A DNA stretch of 64,000 nucleotides from Chinchilla lanigera. Lineage: Eukaryota > Chordata > Mammalia > Rodentia > Chinchillidae. The notes under the pieces were generated by a model, which saw only the letters and a list, made by a program, of their open reading frames with translations, made no database searches and was not told where the DNA came from. A program made the position numbers and the translations under genes. Positions within the stretch are counted from its first letter, which is position 1; every line of letters starts with the position of its first letter. Shown here in pieces: positions 24,241 to 35,236 of this stretch. The DNA lies in NCBI RefSeq assembly GCF_000276665.1, contig NW_004955438.1:8262491-8326490 (forward strand), given 5' to 3'.

Positions 24241-27129
24241 AGTAAGCACTTCATTTGGTAAAAAATATGTATGGTTAAATTTCCCTCTTTAATATACTGA
24301 TTTTCATGCAATCATATTCGTCACTTAAATTATTTCCCTCCTTAGAGATTTTTTTAAAAATTGAACTAAATTAAACTGAATAAAACTCAGTGTCAAATAA
24401 ATCTGAGCCGGTTTGGGGACTGAATGCAAGAAAAAGTCTTGCCAATTTGAACAACCCACTCTAAACCTTGTGGGCAGTGGGTTTACAGCACAGATGGACT
24501 CTCTAAAGTTTCAAAATTCTTTGTATTTTTCAAGCTGCAGTGTCCTGAACACAAGTAGAAAGACATATAAAAGAATTATGCAGCCATCGGAAGGCTCACA
24601 AACAGGACAATGTTGGGTACATTTTACATTAACTCTATAAAGACTTTTAAGTTTGATGTCATCCATTTAATAGGTTTATATATTGGTTTGATGTTATCCA
24701 TAAATATTCTCCTTAAAAATCATGTGTCTACTGCATAATGAACAAGTTAAGAATTAGAAAAATAACTTTAATTCATAAAGGAAGGGTGCATTGTGTGTGT
24801 GTGTGTAATGCACATATGTGTGTATTTACAGACAAGACATTTGGTAAACCCCCAAATCTAGAACATCTCATTGCTTAGCATTTAAATTTGGATGGTAGCT
24901 TGATTTCAGCTACTTTCCTTAAAAGTCTTTGAAAACCTAAGCTTTGTGTCCTGTGACAACAGGTTTTCTTAAGAGACTTCTGGTACTTTCTGATTCTGGT
25001 TGGACTGGAAATACCACAAAAACAACTTTCCTTATGGTATTTTGGCACTTCGACCATCGGGACCAGATGGTACACAGAAGTGCAGAGGAAGCATTGGATA
25101 TGAATAATGATACATTTTTAAAAAATCATTCAGTCTTCTCTAACTTTATTGCATTTCAGATTAAGGTTCATGCCAATTTACGCTCTGATCTGAACACATT
25201 CATCCATTTCCAGTGGAGGAAAACTGGATTGCAGGATATTGGTTGGTGAGGATTTAGAACATCATGTCCCATGAGACTTAATTGCAAGCAATATTTTTAT
25301 GTCAAAGAAGCAGAGCTCTAAAATTGATTCATCAGAAGAAAGTGTAGAAAGGGTTACTGATGAAGTACTAAATTTGGCAGTCAGATTTGTTGTAACAGAA
25401 GTGGCAACATTCATACCATCAAGGACAGCAATAATGTTGTACTATGAGCAAGCTTTTCATTGAATCGCAGATATATCTCAAAATATTCTTATATATGGTG
25501 TAATGTGCTGAAATATCAAGAAAGAAATACAATCCAGCTCTTAAATGTCACATGTTCTTTTAGATATCACGTTATATTTAAATAGAGTTTGAAATGCTTT
25601 ATTGGATGCTGTTGTTTGTTTTCCTTTTGGGTTTTATTTCTTTGTGCAAAATCTTTCTCATTTATATCATAAAATGGAATCTCCAGTGGTATAAAAAATT
25701 CACCAATGACTTTTCCTCATTAAACAATTTATAAAATATGATCAGTAGAGAATATTTAAATTAGATCTGTGGTGTTGGCACCTGTGATGGAACTGCTGAA
25801 AATAAACTAAGTATCTAATTGTTAAAGAAATGTTCCAGATGCAATTAAACCAAAGTAAAACAGAGGAATTAGAGTTGATATTCTAAACTAATTTTTCCTA
25901 AAATTTATTCTTTGCAACTCTGAATGAATTGCAGACATGCTGGAAATAACAAAATCAGTTAGGTTTCTATTGGTTTATTTCCACAGAAAAAGTGTATGTT
26001 GGGAATCTGCAAGAGAAGGGTAAGCTAGACAGTTTTGCCAAATATTATTTGCTCAGGAAATCTACCTTCCAGAAAGCACCTTGCAAGAAATAATCACATG
26101 GACTGAAGGAATGGAGTAACGAGCTTTTGAAGTTTAACGGTCACTCTTCTATTTGTACACGGCTACTTATAAGGTGTCTACATTTGTAAACTCTTACTAT
26201 AAATCAAACATTAAAAAATTTCTTGATTTACAAGATTGCTATAAAAATCACCACTGAGGATTAAATGTGAGTGACACAACTCTCTTATATTCTCTAACAG
26301 AAGTCTGAAAAATCTAGAGTGAAATCAGCAGTTCCTTCATCATACTTATCAACAGGAAAAGTAAATTAGATAACACCAAATGCCAAGGTTGTATTACTTT
26401 AGCTCAAATGGTCTTCAATAATTACCCTTTATATTTAACATTAGATGTTCTCTTTGTTTCAGTTACTTAACCTAACTTCATATGAATAGAAAATATGATT
26501 TCCTGTCTTTTTAACTGGCTTGATGAAGAAAATAATAGCAATATTAAGTATAAGTGTATAATAGACAGTAGCTATTGCTATTGCTATTGCTTTGTCATAA
26601 TATGTTATAATGAAAAAAAAGTTTTATAAGACTGTCAAAAGCAAATAGATTTCAGGGAAAATGCCACTCTGAAATTTTCTCTGTAATTTTGCTTCATAAG
26701 ATAACAACAAAATACATCAGGAGGACATGTATGATTACCTTAAAAACTGAAAGTTTTTGTGTCATGTAAGAATATAGTCTTCTGGGAATATGTTTAGTTG
26801 CTTCATACTACCTCTAATAAAATCACTAGCACACTTTTTTAAATTCAAAGATTTACAAATGGAGAGCTTTTTGTCGCAATCATGTGAAAAACAACAATTT
26901 TATTTTAGGCCGTTGATTTTTCAGTAGCAACTTTCTGAAAGGCTATAAATAGTGAAAAACTCAACAGGACTTCATATACTTCTTTTCAACAAAGAAAATT
27001 TCAATACAGGAGATCATATATTTAATGACCTTAAGAACAACTTCAAAACCTTCAACACGCATATGTCCAAATAAACATGATTAGATAGTACAAAACTTTG
27101 GAGTATCATACTTATTAAGAAAAGAAGAT
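24241..27129. other. Unique AT-rich DNA
   Basis: Low GC throughout. A (TG)n of about 9 units sits at 24790-24808 and a short GCTATT repeat at 26572-26590. No coding sequence, RNA gene or clear element. Confidence 0.45.
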
Positions 27130-27158
27130 ATGACACAACTGATTAAATGTTTGAAATA
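27130..27158. repeat. Source of a 29-bp templated insertion
   Basis: These 29 bases, beginning 'tatgacacaactgatt', recur exactly at 29008-29036 on the same strand. Flanking bases differ at both ends, so the shared block is exactly 29 bp. It appears to be the donor of the patch described at 28978-29064. Confidence 0.9.
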
Positions 27159-27189
27159 TCTCAAACAAAGTACTCAGCGTTAGAGGTAC

Positions 27190-27347
27190 TGTCATTTAGG
27201 GAGGGGACCCAGTGTTTAATAATATCCCTGGCCTCTACCTACTCAATGCCAACTTCTCCCCCAACCAGTTGTATCAGTAAATAAGCCTGCAGACATTGTT
27301 AGTGTCATCCGGGGAGAAAAATTACCCTGGCTTAGGAAACACTGGCC
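27190..27347 (+). mobile_element. MER5A-like hAT DNA transposon fossil
   Basis: 'tatccctggcctctacctac', 'tcaatgccaacttctccccc', 'aaccagttgtatcagtaaat', 'ctgcagacattgttagtgtc' and 'ggaaacactgg' follow the right part of MER5A (ccctggcctctacccactagatgccagtagcac ... ccagttgtgacaacc ... tctccagacattgcc ... gagaaccactg). MER5A is a non-autonomous hAT-Charlie element that spread before placental mammals diversified. No transposase is present. Confidence 0.75.
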
Positions 27348-27794
27348 TAATGCATTTTCTTCCCTAAGCATGAATTTATGGAGAATTTATTTATGAAGCT
27401 CTGGAAACAATTCCTGTGTGCTTCCTGATCACTTGGAATTTATAGAAAGGGCGAGACCTGGACCACTTACTAAAGATACTGACTTTAGTGCACGCTGCAC
27501 TTCACTATTGTGCTTTGGTTGAAACTTGACTATTTCTGATTTATAAGTTTACAGATATTTAATAATTTTTTGTAACAATATTTCTTAGCATTGAAAAGGT
27601 CCCTCAGAAAATAGGAAATTATTTCATTTCTGAATAACTGCATCTCTCTAATGGGCAACCTTGGTGCACTGTAGGTTTTTGGACTAATTTATGGTCTTTC
27701 CAAATGTATTGTTTGTACATATTTTAAAGTTTTAAATAGATTAAAGTCAACATTTTGTGGTCATCTTTGATCCTATGCAGGTCAAAGCCCGTGT

Positions 27795-28005
27795 TTTTCG
27801 TGAGACTTTTAAGATCTGCTGTGTTAGGACCTTGCTAACCTCTAGCTTCATCTCTTTTAACGCCTTGTCTTACAAATCATGCTCTAAAAACGCTGGGTTG
27901 CAGCTTACATCATGCCCTCCTCTGCCTCGCACCTTGCTGTCTTTGTCGCTGTCCCCCATGCTCTTTGGAATAAACTCTTTATCCTCTTTCCATTGCCTAA
28001 CTAAA
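27795..28005 (+). mobile_element. L2 LINE fragment
   Basis: 'accttgctaacctctagctt', 'catctcttttaacgccttgt', 'gctctaaaaacgctgggttg' and 'tgctctttggaataaactct' parallel the L2 segment around ctacctctccagcctcatctc ... gctccagccacactgg ... ttccctctgcctggaat. The overlapping frame at 27757-28011 is an accident of this relic. Confidence 0.55.
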
Positions 28006-28977
28006 TGCTGAAAGAATTCTAGGAAAAATAGGAAATAAAATTAGGGTTATTTTCCCCACAAACTGATTAGATAATGGTCTCACACATATGTGTCTTATGA
28101 ACAAGGCACCAAGTATCTCTTGATAAAACATACATATATATTATGCAATGTAACCTAAATGAGTAGCATGTACACAAGTAGTAGAGAGTTAGTGTGAATT
28201 GGAAAAAGTGGCTTAATGTGAATGAGAGTCACATAAAATAGTTTCTATTGAATTTTCGGTAGGTTTTTCTTGACAGTTTCCACCATGAAATTGTATAGGT
28301 CAATATTTAGAAAATTACTTATAGTTTTCAGGCACATTCAGGAATATCGACAGTTAATTTCATACTTGTGTTTAAAAAACAACAATCAAAGGAGCAAACA
28401 CACTAAACCGCTGGCATCTGACATTACCAAACTGTACTACAAGATATTTAGAATGGTAGATGCCATATAATTTCTAATTTTTCTGTGTTTACCTAACCTA
28501 AATCTGGAATTTAATGGTCAAATACACGTATATAACAGCTGTGGTCATTTAAGCCATTTGCTGCTTTTGTTTTCTTTGTCTGATTCGTGTATTTAGATGT
28601 TGTGTAAACAAGATGATTATCCTCGAGCAGTTGGGTGACCAACCCACTGAGGGTTGTTTTTGCAACAGGGCTGGTGGTGTAGGGGGTTTATGACTGCTTC
28701 TAAGCGGTGAAGAGGGGTATGTGACTACTTTTCCATCTGTTCTTTTGTGATTTACACAGATTCCATGCAGATAAAGAGGAGCTGCTACATCTGACAGAAA
28801 TCCCCAAGCTGCACTACAAACAGCAGGGAAGGCCACCTGCTACTCTCCAAATTATGTTACATCAAAGCAGTCTGGATTGTGCACCCTGATTGGCTGACAG
28901 CAGGTCTCCAATGGCAAATACCTGCTGGATCCTAGAAGAAGGAATTAGCAAATCCCAAACCAGGGAAGAATCACTCA
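28006..28977. other. Unique DNA
   Basis: No gene. The interval 28600-28850 is somewhat less AT-rich and holds a 95-codon minus-strand frame without recognised homology. Confidence 0.45.
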
Positions 28978-29064
28978 AAATTTGGAGTGAAGGACAAAAC
29001 TATAATCTATGACACAACTGATTAAATGTTTGAAATTTGGAGTGAAGGACAAAACTATAATCTA
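28978..29064. repeat. 32-bp direct repeat flanking a 23-bp templated patch
   Basis: The 32 bases at 28978-29009 ('aaatttggagtgaaggacaa...') recur exactly at 29033-29064. The 23 bases between them, with the overlapping ends, equal the block at 27130-27158. The structure is copy A, then patch, then copy B, with short overlaps at the joins ('ta'/'tat' on the left, 'aaat' on the right). This is the pattern left when a replicating or repairing strand jumps 1.9 kb back, copies 29 nt and returns slightly upstream of where it left. Confidence 0.9.
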
Positions 29065-31519
29065 CTAGCTGATCATGTATATTCCACTTTGTTGGTTCAT
29101 GTTTCATATTTTTTTCAACCTTTTGGGTAATTTACCATGTCTTATCCTTAGAAGTCACAAACACTCTACTTTTACATCTAAGCAGGGTATCCTGGAGTGC
29201 CAAAGGGTATTGCTGAATGACAACATGGAATACAAGGATGACAACGTTTTTGAAACAATACTGCTATTGCTAGGGCAGTATATCCCTCCTTCCTTTTTCT
29301 ACTCTCTCTTTCCCGTTAGGGTATAGGCAAAGAAGTTTGTTTTGCTTTGCTTTTACCTTTTTTTCCGTCCTCTTATTTTATTTAGCAACAATGCTCCAGT
29401 TTATGAAGAAGTATAACAAAAAAATCCTGGAAGCTAAAGTTCTTTGTGGCTTCCGGATGTGGGGGTCTTTCACAAAGGATGCCTCACTCCCAAACTCCCA
29501 ACAGCTGCTGTCTGCACACTTTCACCAGCCCCAGCTCCATCCGCTGTGTGGATGGCTGGCCACCAGCTGTAGAAGTAGCTGAAGAGTATCTTGCTCTCAA
29601 CAACTCTGAGTTATCTCATTTTCCGCCTTGACAAAGTGATCAATTATAGCAACAACTACAGAGATTTAGGGTGACTCGTTTGCTGCTCGGATGCAAAACC
29701 AATCTGGAAAAATTTTAAGACACACAAGCTATGTTAATGCTTGCATGATTCATGTCTTCCCAATTACAAGTGAGCCAAGCCCCTTTAAGACTAAAATGGC
29801 ATATGCCAAATAGAATACAATATTTATAATCATCTTGACTATGGTTGATCTATGTGCAAAGTTGATAAACAAATTTCTTGCCAATGTAATTTAAGTAGCA
29901 GATTTGCTTTTCAATTGTAGGTTAGGTTCTCTGTGTGGTAAAGAGCATAAGGCCTCTGTATGTTAAATGACTTTACACCCAGCTTGCAGAAAATAGCAAA
30001 TATTTATTGAATAACTTAACTAGTGGATAAATGAACAAATGTAAATCATAAGCCTCCGTAAAGGCATGCTATCGTATCATCATATATCATCTCTAACATT
30101 CTATTTAAATCCAAATGTCTGTACCTGTCTGTCTCTTGAGGTTTGGAAATGAGGTTTGGAGTCCTAACAGAGACACCTGAACCTGCAGATGTTTCTGCCA
30201 AGTTCAAATCGTCCAGACCCCTAGAAGAAAATACAGCTTAGTCTATGTCACAAGCATTCTGAATTCCTGAGCTACCTCAGAACCGGCAGAGCCCACCTGG
30301 GGCTGTGGATCAGCGGGAAGACAGTTTGACAGAGCTGCAGAGGGCGCTGCGGAGACAAGCGTGTGTTGCAGGTTTCCTGGCAGCAGGATGTGGGACAAAT
30401 TGCAGCCTAGCAAACATGTGATCCCCGCAGGGGTGTGTTCATGTGTAGCAGGGAAATCAAATCTTTCTTCATTTAATGGAAAGGAAGCGGCAGCTATAGA
30501 AACAAAAGACACCGAAACTCAATAAAGTGGGCAATTAAGAAAACTTCTTTTTAAAAGAACAATTAAACACACTAAACGGACAGCTCATTATTGGATTTGG
30601 AAGTAGACCGTCTGCCTGGCAGCCCCTGGCATGGTTGTGAAGTCGCCTGAGATACACATAGCTAGAAAATGAAAAAGCGAAGGCCAGGAGGGCTTTACAG
30701 TTCTACGAAGCAATCTTCACTTCATGGTTCTTTCAACGCGTGGAGGACAGGAACATTCCTGGAGAGTGATCCACTTTCAGTCAATGCCAAAAGGCAGGAG
30801 AGAGCTGAGCTGGGAAAAGAATCCGGGGATCTGACACACCTTAGAGCACAGACATGGGGGTGGGGTGAGTGCGTCAGTGCACCCATTCCTGCCCTGTGAA
30901 GAAAGACAAAGTCATAAAATGGTTTCCAAGGGTCAAAATTTCTTCATCACATTTATATGTTCTTTAATTCAATTTGACCATCCCAAGAAATAAAAAAAAA
31001 AATCAATTGAAACCTGTTAAATTGTTGGTTTTTCTAAACTTAAAGATATCAAGGGAGAAAAAAAAAAAATCTCTCAGCCTGCCCATAGATCCCCTCCCTC
31101 TCAACAAAATCAGACATCTGAATTTTTAACCCCATACTAAGCTGTGGATTTAAGGTCAGGTCTTTCCAACAAGAATGGGCTCAGTTCCTTAGACTAATCT
31201 TGGCCTTGGCAGCAGTCCCTCACACCCCACGGAGAAGTTCTGGTGTCTGAAATGTCTGTTTATGTGGTGGCCTCCTGCACCTGGGACAGCACGAGGGGAG
31301 CTCTCAAAGGCACAATGAGCTAGGGACACACAGGAACTGAACCCTGCCGAAGCAGTCATCCTCAGTCACAGCGGTGCTTATCTGCAAACACTTTGAAGAC
31401 GGCTGTCACCTGAAAGTGCCCTCTGTCCTCTTTGAAAAAGGAAATGCTGTCACAACCTATTAGTCACAAAAACATTCCCTAGGGATTAGTATGTTTCATA
31501 CATCAACTGGTAATTAATA
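29065..31519. other. Unique DNA, no gene supported
   Basis: Mixed AT-rich DNA with less AT-rich patches at 30240-30420 and 31140-31440 containing scattered CpGs ('gagggcgctgcggagacaag'). The frames at 30243-30512 (minus) and 30669-30899 (plus) have no recognised homology. These patches could be distal regulatory DNA, but nothing in the sequence proves it. Confidence 0.4.
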
Positions 31520-31880
31520 GAAAAAAATAGAAATACACTTTGATCCTCCTATATTACTTGACAAAAAAAATATCCTGCTGACATGCGTAGAAGGTGTGCT
31601 CACAAATACACGTCACAGATGTTTATTGCAGCGTTGTCTACAATAGCAAAAGTCTGGAACACAAACATGACCATCAACAGAAAGCTAGTTAATTATATTA
31701 TAGCATCTCGTTGAAGTATTATTAAACCGCTAAAACAGGAAGATAGGAACTCTGCAACTGTCTACAAAAAGATGCTCTCAAAAATGATTGGCTTTAAAAA
31801 CATGCAGGATAATGTGTAAGGACACACACACGCACATATACACACACAAATTTTCTGGAAGAACCAAACATAATTAACTT
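31520..31880 (+). mobile_element. LINE-1 3' UTR fragment (old L1M type)
   Basis: 'gatgtttattgcagcgttgt', 'ctacaatagcaaaagtctgg', 'accatcaacagaaagctagt' and 'ttatattatagcatctcgtt' match the common old L1 3' region (tttattgcagcattatttgtaatagcaaaaacctggaaac ... ccatcaat ... ggttaaataaattatggtac). It contains a short imperfect CA tract at 31825-31850. Inactive. Confidence 0.7.
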
Positions 31881-32272
31881 TTGAACTACGAATAAAATAT
31901 GGGATGAGAGTGAGAATTTACTGTTCAGACTCTTTTGTAGCAGAAATTGAACAATAAGAGTAGCCTTGTGAGTTGGTAGAATTTCAAGATTGCTTTTGTA
32001 GGGTAGCACCATGGGACAGTTAGGAAATCTTGGCTTTGAATTCCACATTCTCCAGTGCATGATTTTTAGTAATTTATACTGTGGTTCTGTTTCCTCATCT
32101 GTTATATGCATATGTTTAAAAATACTCATTTCCCCTAAACCCTGAAAATAACTTAAACTGCTAATTATTGAAACTACATCATCTCATCCGATTTTACTCT
32201 CACCTAATTTTTTTTTCCAGAGAGCTATAAAGGTTTTTTTAAAAAGTCTCTAAATTTTTATCCTCCTCATTT
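31881..32272. other. Unique AT-rich DNA
   Basis: No gene or named element recognised between the L1 fragment and the following ID insertion. Confidence 0.4.
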
Positions 32273-32288
32273 CTGAAACCAGGATTTT

Positions 32289-32389
32289 TGTTTTTGTTTT
32301 GTTTTGTTTTGTTTTTCGGTACCGGGGATCGAACTCACGACCTTGCGCTTGCTGTCAGGCTCTGTGCCGCTGAGCTAAGTCCCCAGTCC
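32289..32389 (-). mobile_element. ID SINE, antisense, young
   Basis: The minus strand reads GGGACTGGGGACTTAGCTCA, with 'gcgcaaggtcgtgagttcga' and 'tccccggtaccg' followed by an AAAAC-repeat tail (TTTTG on plus). An exact 16-bp target duplication, 'ctgaaaccaggatttt', flanks it at 32273-32288 and 32390-32405. The middle carries a small variant ('gctgtcaggctctgt' on plus). The perfect duplication suggests a recent insertion. Confidence 0.95.
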
Positions 32390-32405
32390 CTGAAACCAGG
32401 ATTTT

Positions 32406-32978
32406 AAGAGTCTGCCTCTTCAGGTTATTGAGAGAATTATCTTCAATAATGTGTATAGAAGATTCCACATTTTTTGGCACAAATCAATTTGCTAAATAAA
32501 CATTAACAATTGTTATTGTCAAGGATAGCGGACCTACTGTTATGCACTTGACTTTAGTCAAGTCGCACAACTTATAGAAGCTGTCAAAAAGGTGTATCTC
32601 AGTTAATCATAGTTGATTGCTGTAGAGTTTCTTAAAATACAGAGTTCCTTCTGCTTCAGCCCGCTAAGCTGCAAAGTTATACATGTCTAATTCATTCTTT
32701 TATTTCAATCCATGAAGCATCCCTCTGTGTTTAATTTCTTTTTTCTCTGTCCATTTTTCTTAACTTTGCCCCACAAATGTGTATAATTTCCACACTCATT
32801 TGCATATGGCAACTAACTCATTTCACTTGTATTATACTGCTTTGGACTGAGTTGCACCAAAAGCAGAAGGGAAGGCATGGGATAGATGTAAATCCTAGTT
32901 ATTGTGATTGAAGTAAGGGGATGAATAGACATGCAGGTGGGTGATCAATTTGGCCATTACTGAATATGAGTTATTTCC
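32406..32978. other. Unique DNA
   Basis: AT-rich, no gene or clear repeat. Confidence 0.45.
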
Positions 32979-32983
32979 CTACC

Positions 32984-33373
32984 TGTTATGGTTTGTGTCT
33001 AGATGTCCCCCCAAAGCCTCTTGCAATCATGGAGGGTGCTTTTCAGAGCTGGCTAAATCTAGAATTTGTGATTCATTCATCCTCTAGTGCTGGGATTATG
33101 AGTGTGAGTGCTACACCCATCCTAGGGTGGGAAGCCTACATACAATACAAGGAACAGAAAGTGTCTTCTCTCAAGATCCTCCCTTTTTGCTCTTGTTGCT
33201 TTTGCTGTCTTCCACTTCAATGAACAGTTACCCTTCTGCCACACCACCCTGACTTGGAGCAAGCTGATTATGGGCTGAAACCTCCACAAACTGTGAGCTC
33301 AATAAACCTTTCCTACCTTAATTTGGGGCATTGGGTATTTTGTCTCAACAATGAGAGAAAAGTAACCAACACA
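32984..33373 (+). repeat. 5' LTR of the MaLR element
   Basis: Begins TGTTATGGTTTGTGTCTAGA and ends 'aaccaacaca'. It holds 'aataaacctttcctacctta' near its end, with AATAAA serving as the LTR polyadenylation signal. Aligned by eye with the 3' LTR it shares order and many blocks but has many substitutions and small indels. Confidence 0.88.
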
Positions 33374-34857
33374 GAATTTGATACCAGAGAAGTGGGGTTG
33401 TTGCTGTGACTATACCTGACCTGTGGCTCAAGAGCCTTTGGGAATGGCTTGTGGGAAGAGTTTAAAAAGTTTCAGAGATGTTACCTGAATGAGTAGAGCT
33501 GGAATGCCTTAGGCTGTTCTGTATGGGAGATTCTGGTCAGAGCTCAAAAGACCAGAATTCTGATAGAAATCCTGCTGGTAAAGACTAGATTTGAGAGGTT
33601 TCTTCTGGGAAGAAGGACTCCATTAGAGTTCAGATGATGTGCGTTAGGACTTGGCGGGAAGTTTGTCTGCATTTTGCTCATGTCCAGAGACATTGCCTGA
33701 GTCTGAGATTAAGGGTAGCAGACTACTTAACCTGGCAGAAAAAATTTTAAGGCAGTTGAATGTTGAGGCAATGGCATAGCTATTGTTGGGAGATTTAGCC
33801 AGATTTGTACAGAGAATCAAGAAGAAAGAGCCCAGCAGAATTATTTAAAAAGTTGTAAGTTTGGCCAGACAGGAAGCTGCAGTAAAGCTATGAACTGCAA
33901 AGGTAGAGCAGAGGAGATCTTGGTTGGTGAGAAGGAACAAGAGAATAGAGAAGATGACCTGAGCCATCATATTATGGCTGTATCTTTATTTCATCAAGAA
34001 GCATCACAAAATCTCCACTCTCTGTAACCTCAAGACTGCAAAGATGTAAGATTTTGCTTTGAGGAAAAACACTGCCAGTGGTGGTAACCTAGAGAATTTG
34101 TTCCTCAGAATTGGATTCAGAGTTCTTAGTGATCCAGGCACTAGAACCCTACAGCCAAGAGAAAGGGAAGCCTTGCTACTGCTTCAGATGGCAGTGGACC
34201 TTGACAACATCCACATGACACTGATTTTATGTGCATGCAAAATGCATGAGTTGTGGGCTTAAGAAGGCTTCCACTGAGATTTCAAAAGGCCTGGGAGGCC
34301 AGGCAGTGCGCCCCTGAGAGGGCACAATGTGAAGTGTGAGTGTGAAGCCAAAGGTGCTGTGGAGACCCCAGAAGTTTGGAGAATCCAGGAAAGTGGATCA
34401 TCTGAGAAAACCTTCAATGAGGGAGCAAAGCAGGCCTAAGAGAGAAGCTGTGAGAACTACAACCACTGAAAGTGCCATAGGAGCAGAATCACACAAACCC
34501 TTCAGAGCTTATAACTTGCCATAGACTGCTTCAGATGTTCCACATGGAATTACAGAACTTAATATCTGCCCTGCTGGATTTTTGACTTGCTTTAGTCCCA
34601 ACCATTTGTATCCCCCTGTTTGTACCTTTTGGAATGGTAATATTTATCTTGGGCCATTGAATGTTAACACTGTTTAACTTCTTTTCATTTGTACAGGGGC
34701 TCACAGCTAAGAGTTTGCCTTAAATCTCAGAGGAAACTTAGGACGTGGACTTTTCAGCAATGAAAAAACTTTTAGGATTTTGGTGACTCTTACAGATGGA
34801 CAAAATGCCTTTTGCATAAATGGATGTGTACGTGTCTTTGAGGGGCCAGAGGTCAAA

Positions 34858-35231
34858 TGTTATGCTTTGTGTCTAGGTGTCCCCCCAAAGCCTCATGCAG
34901 TCATGAGGAGGGGATTCTAGAGTTTCTGATTGATTCATGGTCCAATGCTGAGATTGTGGGTGTGAGTACTACACCCACCCTGGGACAGGTCACCTGCATA
35001 CAACGTAAGGGAGGGAAGGAGACTTTCTCTTTGGCTCCTCCCTTTTTCCTCTTCTTGCTTTGGCTGTCTTCAGCTACCATGAACCCTTGCCCCTGTACCA
35101 CACCACCCTGCCTTACATCCACCTGATTATGGACTAAAACCTCCATGAACTGTGAGCTAAATAAACCTTTCCTTCCTTAATTTTAGAGTCAGGTAGTTTG
35201 TCTCAGCAATTAGAGAAAAGTAACTAAGACA
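34858..35231 (+). repeat. 3' LTR of the MaLR element
   Basis: Begins TGTTATGCTTTGTGTCTAGG and ends 'gtaactaagaca'. It keeps the same 'aaataaacctttccttcctt' polyadenylation region as the 5' LTR. Shorter by 16 bp through small deletions. Confidence 0.88.
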
Positions 35232-35236
35232 CTACC

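Larger units (their letters stand above)
32984..35231 (+). mobile_element. Complete MaLR (ERVL-type, ORR1-like) retrotransposon
   Basis: Two related LTRs, both TG...CA, lie in the same orientation at 32984-33373 (390 bp) and 34858-35231 (374 bp), flanking about 1.48 kb of internal DNA. A 5-bp target duplication, CTACC, borders the whole element at 32979-32983 and 35232-35236. Just inside the 5' LTR, 33379-33397 ('tgataccagagaagtgggg') resembles a primer-binding site for a leucine tRNA, the hallmark of the ERVL/MaLR group. A purine-rich run ('gaggggccagagg') precedes the 3' LTR. The internal part has only short broken frames and no recognisable gag, pol or env, as expected of this non-autonomous group. 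The LTRs have diverged extensively, so the insertion is old. Confidence 0.88.

Noticed and set aside
26572..26592. GCTATT tandem repeat, seen as a possible array
   Set aside because: Only about three units, a simple sequence repeat without spacers or array structure.
34059..34524. Two frames inside the MaLR element
   Set aside because: Short and broken; no recognisable retroviral domain, and MaLR elements are non-autonomous.
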